The notes under the pieces: model-generated
What the model saw: the letters and a program-made list of their open reading frames with translations, nothing else
Told to the model about the DNA's origin: nothing
Databases searched by the model: none
Program-made: the position numbers and the translations under genes
NCBI RefSeq assembly: GCF_001238295.1
Contig: NZ_LGXZ01000003.1
Coordinates: 62,001 to 126,000 of the forward strand
DNA: 64,000 nucleotides
Origin: Ruegeria sp. 6PALISEP08
GTDB taxonomy: Bacteria; Pseudomonadota; Alphaproteobacteria; Rhodobacterales; Rhodobacteraceae
Reading direction: 5' to 3'
Shown here: positions 35,111 through 45,366 of the stretch, in pieces
Position numbering within the stretch: position 1 is the first letter of the stretch
Layout: the number at the start of each line of letters is the position of its first letter

Positions 35111-37894
35111 ATGCTTGATGCAAGCCCAACCAAGACCGTCACCTTCAATCTGAACGGCGATGACGTCACCGTGCCCGAGGGCACCACGATCTGGGACGCG
35201 GCCAATGGCCAGGGCCTGATCATACCGCACCTGTGCCACAAGCCGGCACCGGGCTATGCACCTGACGGCAATTGCCGCGCCTGTATGGTCGAGGTGGAAG
35301 GCGAGCGCACTCTGGTCGCCTCATGCATCCGTCCTGCCGCCGAGGGCATGGTCGTCAAGACTGACACCGACCGGGCCGAGAAATCGCGCGCTATGGTGAT
35401 GGAGTTGCTGGTCGCCGACCAGCCCGAGCAGCCGCATGATGCCTCGAGCCACTTCTGGGACATGGCCAAGCTGAACGATATTAGCGACAGCCGCTTCCCG
35501 GCGAAAGAAGCCGAGAAAATCCCGTTGCTGGACGACAGCCACGTTGCCATGCGAGTCAATCTGGGCGCCTGCATCAACTGCAATCTCTGCGTTCGCGCTT
35601 GCCGTGACGTGCAGGTGAATGACGTAATCGGGATGGCCGGTCGCGGCCACACCGCGCAAGTGGTGTTCGACCAGAACGACCCGATGGGGGCATCGACCTG
35701 TGTCGCCTGCGGCGAATGCGTTCAGGCCTGCCCGACCGGTGCCCTGATGCCCGCCACGGTGCTGAACGATCAGCAACTGGGCGACAGCAAGGATTACGAT
35801 AGCGAAACCGAAAGCGTCTGCCCGTTCTGCGGCGTGGGCTGTAAGGTCTCGCTGAAGGTCAAGGATGGCAAGGTCAAGTATGTCGAAGGCATCAACGGCC
35901 CTGCAAACGAAGGCCGCTTGTGTGTCAAAGGCCGCTTTGGCTTTGACTATATCCACCACCCGCACCGCCTGACCAAGCCGCTGATCCGGCGCGAAGATGC
36001 ACCTGAAAAGGGCCTGAACGTCGATCCATCAGATCTGTCGACCCATTTCCGGGAAGCGACATGGGAAGAGGCGATGGATCTGGCTGCCACCAAGCTGAAA
36101 GCGCTGCGCGACGAAGATCCGCGCAATGTTGCTGGCTTTGGTTCGGCCAAGTGTACCAACGAAGAGGCCTATCTGTTCCAGAAGTTCATCCGTCAGGGGT
36201 TCAAGCACAACAACGTCGACCACTGCACCCGTCTGTGCCACGCCTCATCCGTAGCGGCTCTGATCGAGAATGTAGGATCGGGCGCTGTGACCGCGACCTT
36301 TAATGAGATCGAAAACGCAGACGTGGCGATCATCATCGGCTCGAACCCGATCGAGAACCACCCGGTAGCTGCGACCTACTTCAAGCAGTTCACCAAGCGC
36401 GGTGGCAAACTGATCGTGATGGACCCGCGCGGCGTCGGTATGCGCAAGTTTGCCGACGAAATGCTGCAGTTCCGTCCCGGTGCGGATGTCTCGATGCTCA
36501 ACGCGATCATGAATGTGATCGTCGAGGAAGAGCTGTATGACAGCCAGTACATCCACCGCTGGACCGAGAACTGGGAAGCCGAGAAAGAGCACCTGCGCCA
36601 GTTCACGCCCGAGGCGATGGCGCCTATCTGCGGCATCGAGCCGGATCAGCTGCGCCGCGTGGCCCGCACCTTTGCGCAGGCCAAGGCTGGTCTGATCTTC
36701 TGGGGCATGGGCGTCAGTCAGCATATCCACGGCACGGACAACTCCCGCTGCCTGATCAGCCTTGCTCTGATGACGGGTAACGTAGGCAAGCCTGGCGCGG
36801 GTCTGCACCCGTTGCGCGGCCAGAACAACGTGCAGGGCGCATCTGATGCGGGCCTCATCCCGATGTTCCTGCCGGATTACAAGACCGTCACCGATGACAA
36901 CATTCGGGCGCAGTTCACCGAAGTCTGGGGCTCGGACGATTTCTCGAATGAAAAGGGCCTGACCGTCACCGAGATCATCGACCAGATCTATGCGCGCAAC
37001 ATCAAGGGGATGTATATTCTGGGTGAGAACCCGGCCATGTCCGACCCGGATGTGAATCACGCGCGTGATGCGCTGGCCAAGCTGGATCTGATGATCGTGC
37101 AGGACATTTTCCTGACCGAGACGGCGAACTACGCCGACATCATCCTGCCTGCCTCGGCGCTGTATGAAAAGAACGGCACGGTGTCGAACACCAACCGTCA
37201 GGTACAGCGTGTGCGTCCTGCCGTGGCACCTCCGGGCGAGGCGCGTGAAGATTGGGCAATCACGGTCGATTTAGCGCAACGTATCGGTCTGAACTGGGAC
37301 TACACTGATGTGTCTCAGGTTTTCAACGAGATGAAGCTGACCATGGAATCGCTGAACAACATCACGTGGGAACGGCTGGAAACCGAGACGATTACCTATC
37401 CGTCGCTCAGCGAAACCGACCCGGGCCAATCCATCGTGTTTGGCGATGGCTTCCCGCGGGCTGATGGCAAGGCGAAATTCACACCGGCCAGCATCATCCC
37501 GCCGGATGAGGCCCCGGATGAAGAGTACCCGATGATCGCCACAACAGGTCGCCAGCTGGAGCATTGGCATACGGGTTCAATGACCCGCCGTGCCGCTGTT
37601 CTGGATGCGGTGGAGCCCGAGGCGAACTGCTCGATGAACCCGCGTACGCTCAAGCTGATGGGGATCGAACCGGGTGAAATGATCCGCCTGACGACCCGTC
37701 GCGGTTCCATCGAAATCATGGTGCGCGCCGACCGGGCGATTGCCGAGGATATGGTCTTTATCCCGTTTGCCTATGTTGAAGCAGCCGCGAACATGCTGAC
37801 CAATTCGGCCATCGACCCTTATGGCAAGATCCCCGAGTTCAAGTTCTCTGCAATCAAGGTCGAAAAGATCGAAGATGCCATCGCAGCGGAATAA
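35111..37894 (+). CDS. NAD-dependent formate dehydrogenase alpha subunit (molybdenum or tungsten)
   Basis: A 927-residue catalytic subunit oxidising formate to CO2. From the N-terminus: a plant-type [2Fe-2S] domain (CHKPAPGYAPDGNCRACMV), two [4Fe-4S] sites (CINCNLCVRACRD and CVACGECVQACPTGA), and a bis-MGD domain starting CPFCGVGCKVSL. The active-site motif is RLCHASS with Cys376 and His377; no selenocysteine codon is used. The C-terminal molydopterin-dinucleotide domain ends near residue 920. Size and fused partner match the FDH1 class. No fdhD or other maturation gene lies beside it. A terminator follows. Confidence 0.93.
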   Translation: MLDASPTKTVTFNLNGDDVTVPEGTTIWDAANGQGLIIPHLCHKPAPGYAPDGNCRACMVEVEGERTLVASCIRPAAEGMVVKTDTDRAEKSRAMVMELLVADQPEQPHDASSHFWDMAKLNDISDSRFPAKEAEKIPLLDDSHVAMRVNLGACINCNLCVRACRDVQVNDVIGMAGRGHTAQVVFDQNDPMGASTCVACGECVQACPTGALMPATVLNDQQLGDSKDYDSETESVCPFCGVGCKVSLKVKDGKVKYVEGINGPANEGRLCVKGRFGFDYIHHPHRLTKPLIRREDAPEKGLNVDPSDLSTHFREATWEEAMDLAATKLKALRDEDPRNVAGFGSAKCTNEEAYLFQKFIRQGFKHNNVDHCTRLCHASSVAALIENVGSGAVTATFNEIENADVAIIIGSNPIENHPVAATYFKQFTKRGGKLIVMDPRGVGMRKFADEMLQFRPGADVSMLNAIMNVIVEEELYDSQYIHRWTENWEAEKEHLRQFTPEAMAPICGIEPDQLRRVARTFAQAKAGLIFWGMGVSQHIHGTDNSRCLISLALMTGNVGKPGAGLHPLRGQNNVQGASDAGLIPMFLPDYKTVTDDNIRAQFTEVWGSDDFSNEKGLTVTEIIDQIYARNIKGMYILGENPAMSDPDVNHARDALAKLDLMIVQDIFLTETANYADIILPASALYEKNGTVSNTNRQVQRVRPAVAPPGEAREDWAITVDLAQRIGLNWDYTDVSQVFNEMKLTMESLNNITWERLETETITYPSLSETDPGQSIVFGDGFPRADGKAKFTPASIIPPDEAPDEEYPMIATTGRQLEHWHTGSMTRRAAVLDAVEPEANCSMNPRTLKLMGIEPGEMIRLTTRRGSIEIMVRADRAIAEDMVFIPFAYVEAAANMLTNSAIDPYGKIPEFKFSAIKVEKIEDAIAAE

Positions 37895-37917
37895 CTCCGG
37901 AACAACACGATCCTTCG

Positions 37918-37946
37918 AAAAGGCGGTCTTTGCGGGCCGCCTTTTT
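37918..37946 (+). terminator. Rho-independent terminator after the formate dehydrogenase genes
   Basis: AAAGGCGG and CCGCCTTT form an 8-bp stem (37919-37926 and 37937-37944) followed by T residues. Confidence 0.85.
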
Positions 37947-38009
37947 CGCGTCTTGACAGTTGGTTGCGCGCGCCCAACGCTAAACCATAGATCAGTTATG
38001 GAGGAATAA

Positions 38010-38795
38010 ATGGCGCGGCGTTTTGTGGACCTGTCCGTTCCGCTGGAAACCGGCATTGTATCGGACCCGCCGATCATGCTGCCCGAGATCGAGTACATGG
38101 CCCATGACCAGACCGCAGAGCAGGTCATGGGTTTTTTCCCCGGTCTTGCGAAAAAAGACCTGCCGGGGGGCGAGGGCTGGGCGGTCGAGCGATTGCATAT
38201 TGCAACCCATAACGGCACCCATCTGGACGCGCCCTACCATCACCATTCCACGATGAACAAGGGCGAGCGGGCGATCACCATTGATGAGGTTCCCCTGGAG
38301 TGGTGCATGAACCCCGGTGTCAAACTGGATTTCCGCCATTTCGAGGATGGCTATGTGGTTACCGCAGCGGACGTTGAAGCCGAGCTGAAGCGGATCGGTC
38401 ATACGCTGAACCCGTTGGATATCGTAGTGGTCAACACGTCGGCAGGGAGGCAGTACGGCCAACCCGACTATCTGATGAAAGGGTGCGGTATGGGCCGTGA
38501 GGCGACCTTGTACCTGACCGAGCGCGGGGTTCGGGTGACCGGAACAGATGCTTGGAGTTGGGATGCGCCATTCCCTCTGACAGCGCAGGTATATGCGGAA
38601 ACCAAGGACCCCTCGATCATCTGGGAAGGGCACCGCGCCTCGATGGAGATTGGGTACTGCCACATGGAGAAGCTGGCCAATCTGGAAACGCTTCCGCCGA
38701 CAGGGTTTGAGATTTCCTGTTTCCCTTTCAAGATCAAAGGTGCCTCGGCCGGGTTCATCCGCGCCGTTGCGATCTTCGAAGATCCGGACGAGTGA
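38010..38795 (+). CDS. Cyclase-family metal-dependent hydrolase (kynurenine formamidase-like)
   Basis: A 261-residue enzyme of the cyclase family. The metal motif HxGTHxDxPxH is present as THNGTHLDAPYHHH. The family includes arylformamidases and other amide or lactone hydrolases; the length and the insert around DYLMKGCGMGREA do not settle the substrate. ATG 38010 has GGAGG upstream. It stands after the fdh terminator, and the next gene (a thioesterase) starts 13 bases after its stop, so the two probably form an operon. Confidence 0.85.
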   Translation: MARRFVDLSVPLETGIVSDPPIMLPEIEYMAHDQTAEQVMGFFPGLAKKDLPGGEGWAVERLHIATHNGTHLDAPYHHHSTMNKGERAITIDEVPLEWCMNPGVKLDFRHFEDGYVVTAADVEAELKRIGHTLNPLDIVVVNTSAGRQYGQPDYLMKGCGMGREATLYLTERGVRVTGTDAWSWDAPFPLTAQVYAETKDPSIIWEGHRASMEIGYCHMEKLANLETLPPTGFEISCFPFKIKGASAGFIRAVAIFEDPDE

Positions 38796-38808
38796 GGACT
38801 GTTCAGCT

Positions 38809-39330
38809 ATGTCGCAGGATACACAGCCGTTAGGCGGCCATGAGGGCCCGTTCGATGCGCCCGTAGAAATTCACGAGTTTGCACTGCAACCAGACTGGAT
38901 CGACTATAACGGGCATATGAACGTCGGCTATTATGGCGTCGCGTTCGACATGGCCTTTGAACGGCTACTTGTCGATCAACTGGGCCTTGGTGAACCTCAA
39001 GTTCACGCGCTTGGGCAGGGGCCTTATTTCTTGCAATCACACATGCAGTTCCTGAGCGAGGTAACCGAGGACATGACGATCTGCTTCCGGTTTCGATTGC
39101 TGGATGCGGATCACAAACGAGGGCACTATTTTGCCCAGATGATATCGGCCCCCGATCAGACTGTTTGCGCTACGCAAGAGGCGCTGTTCATGAATGTCAG
39201 TCACCGAACCGGAAGGTCCGAGCCCTATCCGGATTGGGCTGTCACGCGACTGGCCCGCATGTTGACGGATCACGCGTCTTTGCCACCTGAGCTCCAGATC
39301 GGTCAGCCGATTGGGATTCGCCGCAAATGA
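38809..39330 (+). CDS. Thioesterase-family protein (4HBT hot-dog fold)
   Basis: A 173-residue protein with a single hot-dog domain. The 4HBT motif is clear in DWIDYNGHMNVGYYGVAFD, with Asp and the helix that follows. Members hydrolyse acyl-CoA esters; sequences starting FALQPDWIDYNGHMN occur among betainyl-CoA thioesterases, but that is a weak guide. Start ATG 38809. It ends four bases before tamB, which is convergent. Confidence 0.8.
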   Translation: MSQDTQPLGGHEGPFDAPVEIHEFALQPDWIDYNGHMNVGYYGVAFDMAFERLLVDQLGLGEPQVHALGQGPYFLQSHMQFLSEVTEDMTICFRFRLLDADHKRGHYFAQMISAPDQTVCATQEALFMNVSHRTGRSEPYPDWAVTRLARMLTDHASLPPELQIGQPIGIRRK

Positions 39331-39334
39331 CGCT

Positions 39335-42300
39335 TTAGTAATCGCGTTCGAAGAACACCCCGATACCTGTATCGCCACGACCGTCGACCGTGCCCTTTAC
39401 CGTGAAGTTGTCGGTCACGTCCAGGTTCAGGTTTACCTCGGTGTCGCCTTCGGTGTTGACGGTAAAGTCGGTGTACAAGTTCTCGCCCAGATAGGCGCCA
39501 GCCCCCAACCGGCCCGCGCCGCTTTCTGAAGCGCCGACGTCAATTGTATCCACGCCCGTGGACTCGCGCAGACCCTTGGTTGCGTCGCCGCCCGCGCCGC
39601 TGAGCTGGGCCAGAGACGCCGCCATCTGCGCGATAAGGAATGGCGAAATTTCTGAGAAACGGTTTCCGAACAGCAGCATCGCCAGCGCTTCTTCGGCGGG
39701 ACGTTCGGGGTCAGAGAACACATTGACTTCGGGCGAATCCAAGGGCCCTGCAATTTCAATCGTGGCAGTGCCGTCCGAGGTGCTGGCGGAAGATTCGAAC
39801 TCGATGTAAGGCGTCAGATCGCCTTGTAGCGTCACGATGCCTTTTGTCAGGGCCAACCTGCGGCCCAGAATGTCGAAATTCCCTCGGATCAGTTCGATCT
39901 GGCCCGACGGAACAACGGCAGCGGTGGTACCGCCGATGAAAATCCGGCCACCCAGTTCTGCGTTCACGCCCCGCCCACGGACAAACACGGCTTTGGGGGC
40001 CAGCAGACTTATGTCCAGCGCTATTCTGGAATTGCTTTGTCCTTCGTCTTCTTTTGCGACCAACCCTGCGCGTTCTCGGGTGACAAAGGCGGGGCGGCTT
40101 TCGTTGACATGCTCAATCTCGGGGATCGGGGCTGCGCCGACCGCGCCAGAAGCGGCTGCAAGATTGATGTTGGTTTCGTCGAAAGTGATTTGCCCGGCCA
40201 GCGAACTGTTTCCGACCAGTGCTCCGGTCATTGCGATCTGGCCGTTCAGGGTGGTTTCGTAAAGCAGTTGATCCGTCAGCACGAGGCCGTTCAATGCGGT
40301 TGTGATCTGGGCGTTGAAAGGCGGTGTGAGGTCAACAGGCCCGTTGACGGTAAAGCCGCCTCCGGCTCGCACTCCGCCGCTGAGGTTGATGGTTGCACGA
40401 CTTTGCGCCAGATCGATCTGGCCGCTGATACCGGTAATGGTCTGGCCAGCACCGGGAATAGCAAGAGAAGTACCAGAGGTGGTGACAGATCCGCTCAGAG
40501 AGGCCAGACTAGGTGCCCCTTTAAGGGTCAGGTTGAAACGTGCCGACCCATCGATCTTGTTGGGCGTGATAAAGACGTTTGCAATCCCGAGGTTGACGCC
40601 TCCTTGCGCGGTCAGATCGGCCTCGGTGCTGGCTTCGTCGAAGGTGCCGGCAACGGTACTGGCGATGTCAGCAGGCCCTTCGGCTTTGGCGTCGATGGTC
40701 CAGACGCCATTGTCCCGCTTTGCATTGCCCGACGCTGCAATAGTGCCTGGGAATTCGGGTGCAAACCGCTCAATCCGGTTGAACTTTGCATCGAAATCCA
40801 GATCAGCTGCGCCGTTCGTGTCCACCGAGCCCGCAACCTTGGCATAGGAGCTGTCCGGCCCCTGCAAATTGGCTGTGCCTTCAAATCCCTTGCTTGTGGG
40901 CGCGACGTTTCCATCCAGTTTCAATGGGCCTGTAACGGTTTCAGACAGTCGGCCCAGATCGTCTAGCGCAGCTGTAAAGTCTAGTCCTCCGGCATCCCGG
41001 TCCAGTTTTCCGGATGCCTCTGCTGACAGGGCGGTTCCCTTCAATTGGAAGCTGCGGATATCCAGCCCGTCATCGCCATTCTGGGCATCCACGGTCAAGG
41101 TCGTGCGCCCTTGGATCAGTTTGTCTACGACGTCGATTCCGGTTTGGATGCCATTCGCATCCAGATTGCCTTTCACGTCAAAGCTCTTGCTGCCCATCGC
41201 ACCGTTGCCAGAAAGGTCAGTTTTTACCGACCCGGCCAAATCGCGTTTGGCAAGGCCCGAGAACAGAGACAGGTTCGGGATGTTCAGGCTGGCTTGTCCG
41301 TCCACAGCCAGCGCATTTGTTGGATCGTCGATTGTGGCCGCGGCTTGCGCCGTAAGGGCAGTCCCGTTCACCTGGGCGTCGCGGATCACGATTTGATCCT
41401 GGCTGAGCGCGCCGTCAAAGGTGATTTCGGTCCGGCCAGCAAGCAGGGGGTCAATCTCGGGCATACCGGTTTTGATATCCTGGCTTGTCACACTGGCTGT
41501 GCCATCGAATTCCAGCGTCTTAACTGCGCCTTTACCGCTCAGCTGCGCCTGTAGTGCGCCGTCGAGCTCGCGATTTGCAAGGCCGGAAAAGATGGACAGG
41601 TCCTGGGCATTGACCGTGGCCTGCCCGTCGATGGTCAGGTTGCCGCCGGGGGTGGTCACTGCGCCGTCAGCTTGCGCGCGCAGAGTGTCCCCGATCAGGG
41701 TGAAATTCCGGATCGTTACCCCATCTGCGCCGCGCTTGGCATCCACGGTGATTGTGGTGTTTCCTCGGATAACGGGGTCGATGTCGCCGCGCCCGGTGGA
41801 CAGGTCATTTCCCTCCACCTCAAGCTTGCCGTCGAAGCTACCCTCCAGCGGTGCGCCTTTCCCGACAAGCCGGGCAGAAGCCCGCCCGCCAAGCTCCATC
41901 TGCGCAAGGTCCGAAAACCGCGACAGGTCCCTGGCCTGCAATGTGGCGGTGCCATCCACGGCCAGACCGGTGGACAGGCCGCTAATCACAGCGTCCAGTC
42001 CCAGTTCATAATCTGAGCCAACCAGTTCCAAGCCCGACAGGTTCACCGTTTGATCACTGCCATAGGCGAACAGACCATCCAGCGTGACGCGGTCGCCAAT
42101 GGCTGCGTTCAGCGCATCGTCGGCCAGATCGATCCCGTCCAGTGCAGCCTGAAGATCGCCATCCAGTTGCAGGGCTGTCCCCTGTTCCAGCGTCCCCTGT
42201 GCCGATACCTGCGCGCGTTGCAAATCGATCTGCGGTGTTTTCACACCGTTGGCCGTCAGGCTCAGATCCCACAGGTTGCCGTTTTGCTCATCAAACAGCG

Positions 42301-43423
42301 CCGAAATCTGTGCTGCTTCGATGGATGTATCACCGCCCGAAATTGGCAGAACCACACTTTGCCCGTCCGGCGGTGTGATCCGTCCCTGTAGTGCGGCCAA
42401 TTGCAGCTGACCACCGGCGGCCAGTTGCAGTTCACCCTTCAGGTTCAGCGCTTGTGAGGTCAGCTCAAGGTCGCTGATGTTCAGCGCGCCATCGGGTTCG
42501 GTTCGACCGTCTACAAACAACAGTGTCTTGGTGCCGAAAAACGTATCCATGTTGTCAGCGACAAAGGGTGTCAGATCCCCACCGAGATCGGCGGTAAAGG
42601 CAATGCCTTCTTCGGCGCTTGCAGCGGCGGTTGGGGCCGCCCGCAATCGAACTTGCCCGGTCACACGCGGCTGGCCATCGCTGCTGAGGCCAATGTCTGC
42701 GGTAAAATCGCTTACCGGACCTGACCCTTTTGCCGTCAACCCAATGGGCGGGCTGTCAGGGATCTTGAGAGCCGTCGAAATCAGGCCACCTGCAGCTTCG
42801 GTCACCTGTAGGTCAAGATCGATTTGACTGTCGGCGTTCTGAAATCCAGCGCTCAGCTTGATTTCGTCCCCTGCGCGGTCCAGCCGGGTGATGTCGAGAT
42901 TGGTATCCAATGTGCCATCGGCAAGTGACAGGTTTCCATTCACGGCCAGCTCTGCTGCCACGCCGATCAAGGGCTCGCCCAGGGCCAGCTCGCTGATGCG
43001 GATTTCGCCGATTTCGATGGCGACGGGAAGCTCGGGCAGTTGAAAGGCCTGCGTCTCGGCCGCAGGGGGCGGAGTATCCTTGGTGGTGGTACCCGGGGTG
43101 CGGGCGATATCAATTTCCTGTGCGGTCAGGGCGTTGACTGAAAACCGGCCACGGATCAGCGCCAGGCGGTTCCAATCCAGCACGGCATCCGTGATGGTCA
43201 GCCAGACCCCTTCGTCGTCGGCAACCGTGATCTCGGCGATTGTGGCCCGCGAACTCAGCGCGCCTTGCAGGCCCGAGACGGTAACGTTCTGATCGTCACC
43301 TGACAGGGTATCCTGCAGGAACCGTTCGATCATGCTGCCGCCTTCGTCCTCCTGCGCCAGACCGGCGACAGGTGCAAGTAACAGCGTTCCGATCAGCAGA
43401 GTATATGAAAGGTGGCGTCTCAA
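39335..43423 (-). CDS. tamB: Translocation and assembly module protein TamB
   Basis: A 1362-residue inner-membrane anchored protein with a signal or anchor MRRHLSYTLLIGTLLLAPVAG. Most of the protein is repetitive beta-structure, with repeated GxxxxLDGxxT-like units. The C-terminal DUF490/TamB domain contains FVRGRGVNAELGGRIFIGG and SPEVNVFSDPERPAEEALAML, and the tail ends GIGVFFERDY. TamB bridges the periplasm and works with TamA in outer-membrane protein insertion, or, in recent work, lipid transport. The start overlaps the tamA stop by four bases. Confidence 0.93.
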   Translation of the reverse strand: MRRHLSYTLLIGTLLLAPVAGLAQEDEGGSMIERFLQDTLSGDDQNVTVSGLQGALSSRATIAEITVADDEGVWLTITDAVLDWNRLALIRGRFSVNALTAQEIDIARTPGTTTKDTPPPAAETQAFQLPELPVAIEIGEIRISELALGEPLIGVAAELAVNGNLSLADGTLDTNLDITRLDRAGDEIKLSAGFQNADSQIDLDLQVTEAAGGLISTALKIPDSPPIGLTAKGSGPVSDFTADIGLSSDGQPRVTGQVRLRAAPTAAASAEEGIAFTADLGGDLTPFVADNMDTFFGTKTLLFVDGRTEPDGALNISDLELTSQALNLKGELQLAAGGQLQLAALQGRITPPDGQSVVLPISGGDTSIEAAQISALFDEQNGNLWDLSLTANGVKTPQIDLQRAQVSAQGTLEQGTALQLDGDLQAALDGIDLADDALNAAIGDRVTLDGLFAYGSDQTVNLSGLELVGSDYELGLDAVISGLSTGLAVDGTATLQARDLSRFSDLAQMELGGRASARLVGKGAPLEGSFDGKLEVEGNDLSTGRGDIDPVIRGNTTITVDAKRGADGVTIRNFTLIGDTLRAQADGAVTTPGGNLTIDGQATVNAQDLSIFSGLANRELDGALQAQLSGKGAVKTLEFDGTASVTSQDIKTGMPEIDPLLAGRTEITFDGALSQDQIVIRDAQVNGTALTAQAAATIDDPTNALAVDGQASLNIPNLSLFSGLAKRDLAGSVKTDLSGNGAMGSKSFDVKGNLDANGIQTGIDVVDKLIQGRTTLTVDAQNGDDGLDIRSFQLKGTALSAEASGKLDRDAGGLDFTAALDDLGRLSETVTGPLKLDGNVAPTSKGFEGTANLQGPDSSYAKVAGSVDTNGAADLDFDAKFNRIERFAPEFPGTIAASGNAKRDNGVWTIDAKAEGPADIASTVAGTFDEASTEADLTAQGGVNLGIANVFITPNKIDGSARFNLTLKGAPSLASLSGSVTTSGTSLAIPGAGQTITGISGQIDLAQSRATINLSGGVRAGGGFTVNGPVDLTPPFNAQITTALNGLVLTDQLLYETTLNGQIAMTGALVGNSSLAGQITFDETNINLAAASGAVGAAPIPEIEHVNESRPAFVTRERAGLVAKEDEGQSNSRIALDISLLAPKAVFVRGRGVNAELGGRIFIGGTTAAVVPSGQIELIRGNFDILGRRLALTKGIVTLQGDLTPYIEFESSASTSDGTATIEIAGPLDSPEVNVFSDPERPAEEALAMLLFGNRFSEISPFLIAQMAASLAQLSGAGGDATKGLRESTGVDTIDVGASESGAGRLGAGAYLGENLYTDFTVNTEGDTEVNLNLDVTDNFTVKGTVDGRGDTGIGVFFERDY

Positions 43424-45225
43424 AATGCCTGTCCGATCCCGATGTAAAACTGCAGTCCGTCTCCAGTAGGGCCACTCACCGGATAGGCGAGATCAAATCG
43501 CAAAGGTCCAAATCCGCCCAGGTCGTATCTTACGCCAATACCAGCACCAGAATGATCTTCGGCACCGCTGCCAATGAACGAGGACGTGTCGACTACACCG
43601 TAATCGTAGAACCCGACCAATGACAGGCTGTCGGTGACCTTGCCGCGGACTTCACCGGACAAGCCAATAAACGACTTACCGCCCGCGATGCCGGTCCCGA
43701 CTGGAATACCGAGGCTTTCAAAAGGTTGCCCGCGAACGGTTCCCGCACCGCCAGAGAAGAACAGAAAATCAGGCGTTACGCCATCAGCTGGCGGACCGAT
43801 GACTGACCCCAGTTGCGCGCGCCCGGCCAGAACGATCCGGCCACCTGTTCCCAGACTGGTATAGGCCCGACCGTCAAAGAACAGGCGGATACCGGTGTCA
43901 GTCCCGGAAATCCCGACAAAGGGCATGACTTGGGAGTCCAGATAGAATCCGCGTGTGGCGCTGACTTTGCTGTCACGTTGGTCCCATTCAGACCGGAATG
44001 GCACAATTAAATACCTGAACTTGCGACCGCTGCCATACGCGTCGTCGGCGTCTGACAGCTGAAAGCCTGCAGATGCTTCGGCATACAAGTTGTCGGAAAA
44101 GGTGCGGCGTGCACCATATGCCAAAGACGCGACCGACACGTTGTAGTTTTCCGTGTTGCGCCGTTCCAGCAGAGCGCTCCAGAATGTGTTGTCGTCCGGG
44201 CCCAGGCGATCCGGTTGATCCAGACGCAACCCGATCCTGCCATCGATATCCTCGGCCCCGCCGATATTGCGTATCGCCGCTTCAAAGCGCAGCCGCTCGG
44301 CACGTTTGAACATGTTGCGATGGGTCCAGGTTGCGGTGACGTCAACACCATCGCGCGAGGCCACCTCGACCCCGAAGGTCAACCGTCGTTTGGGCAGGTC
44401 CTCGAACGTTGCATCAAAATCCAGCGTGCCATCAGGGTTTGGTGTCTCACGCTCTTGCAACGAGACCACGTTGAACGTGCCGGTCCGGCGCAGACGTGTT
44501 CCCACCCTTTGGATCTTTTCAGGGGAATAAACCTCTCCGCTTGGAAAGCCGGCGATCTTTTCGATCGACCTGTGGCGCACATCCGAGTCGCCCTTGATGA
44601 ACATCTTGCCGAATGTCAGCCTGCGCCCCGGGTCCAGCTCGATCTGAGCATCCAGTTGCGCCTGCGCATGACGCGCGATAACCCTCTGACCCGCGACCCC
44701 GGCCTTTGCATGACCCGCATCCCGCCACCCTTGCACACCGGCCGAGGTGGCCTGTTGAATGGCACCGGTTGTCGCCAGTCTGCCGGTGGCAAATTCCTCG
44801 GGCAAAACAGTTTCGGGGGCCAACGGCTGCACCGTGGCGGTTCCGAACTTGAAGCTGGGCCCGGTCTCAACGGTAATTGCTGCCCGGTCGATTTTTGCAG
44901 GCACGGTCAGCGAACTCATTTCGGCGGCTTCCTGACCATCGAGCTTTATGCTGACAACAGGGCTGAAATACCCCTCATCATAGAGGATCTGCACAAGCGT
45001 TCGGTAATCCGAAAGCGCGGCGGACAGGATTTCCAGCGGGGTGTCCAGGCCGCGCTCTTCAGCCGTGGTGACGGATGACGTCTCTTTCAGGCGATCCACC
45101 AACTCCTTGGACGCACCCGGGGCGGTCAGGCTGGTTTCCAATGCCATCGCCAAGTTTGGGGCCAAAGCCACAACAGCGACACTCAGCCAGCGCCTCACAC
45201 GGCCTTGCGGCTTGCTCCCTTGCAT
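43420..45225 (-). CDS. tamA: Translocation and assembly module protein TamA (Omp85 family)
   Basis: A 601-residue outer-membrane protein of the BamA/TamA family. A signal peptide ends near PNLAMALE. Three POTRA-like domains follow (up to about residue 270), then a 16-stranded barrel. The family signature in the barrel, the VRGQPFESLG segment, is clear, and the end is DGLQFYIGIGQAF with terminal Phe. Start is ATG 45225, with GGGG eight bases upstream; the longer TTG frame at 45252 is less likely. tamA-tamB are in one operon. Confidence 0.93.
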   Translation of the reverse strand: MQGSKPQGRVRRWLSVAVVALAPNLAMALETSLTAPGASKELVDRLKETSSVTTAEERGLDTPLEILSAALSDYRTLVQILYDEGYFSPVVSIKLDGQEAAEMSSLTVPAKIDRAAITVETGPSFKFGTATVQPLAPETVLPEEFATGRLATTGAIQQATSAGVQGWRDAGHAKAGVAGQRVIARHAQAQLDAQIELDPGRRLTFGKMFIKGDSDVRHRSIEKIAGFPSGEVYSPEKIQRVGTRLRRTGTFNVVSLQERETPNPDGTLDFDATFEDLPKRRLTFGVEVASRDGVDVTATWTHRNMFKRAERLRFEAAIRNIGGAEDIDGRIGLRLDQPDRLGPDDNTFWSALLERRNTENYNVSVASLAYGARRTFSDNLYAEASAGFQLSDADDAYGSGRKFRYLIVPFRSEWDQRDSKVSATRGFYLDSQVMPFVGISGTDTGIRLFFDGRAYTSLGTGGRIVLAGRAQLGSVIGPPADGVTPDFLFFSGGAGTVRGQPFESLGIPVGTGIAGGKSFIGLSGEVRGKVTDSLSLVGFYDYGVVDTSSFIGSGAEDHSGAGIGVRYDLGGFGPLRFDLAYPVSGPTGDGLQFYIGIGQAF

Positions 45226-45366
45226 GAATTGCCCCAAATGTCCCAGTTCCAAACATCATGCACCGTGTTCGCCACGGTCCTTTGCATTCAGGTTAGAGCA
45301 TCCGAATGCGATCTGGGAGAGAGATTATGAGCCAGGTGCGAAATTTTGGGGCAAATTGCGTTTGTG

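Noticed and set aside
36245..37060. 271-codon open frame on the minus strand
   Set aside because: It is antisense to the formate dehydrogenase alpha subunit.
40037..40966. 309-codon open frame on the plus strand
   Set aside because: It is antisense to tamB and has no protein-like character beyond the GC effect.
44215..45078. 287-codon open frame on the plus strand
   Set aside because: It is antisense to tamA.
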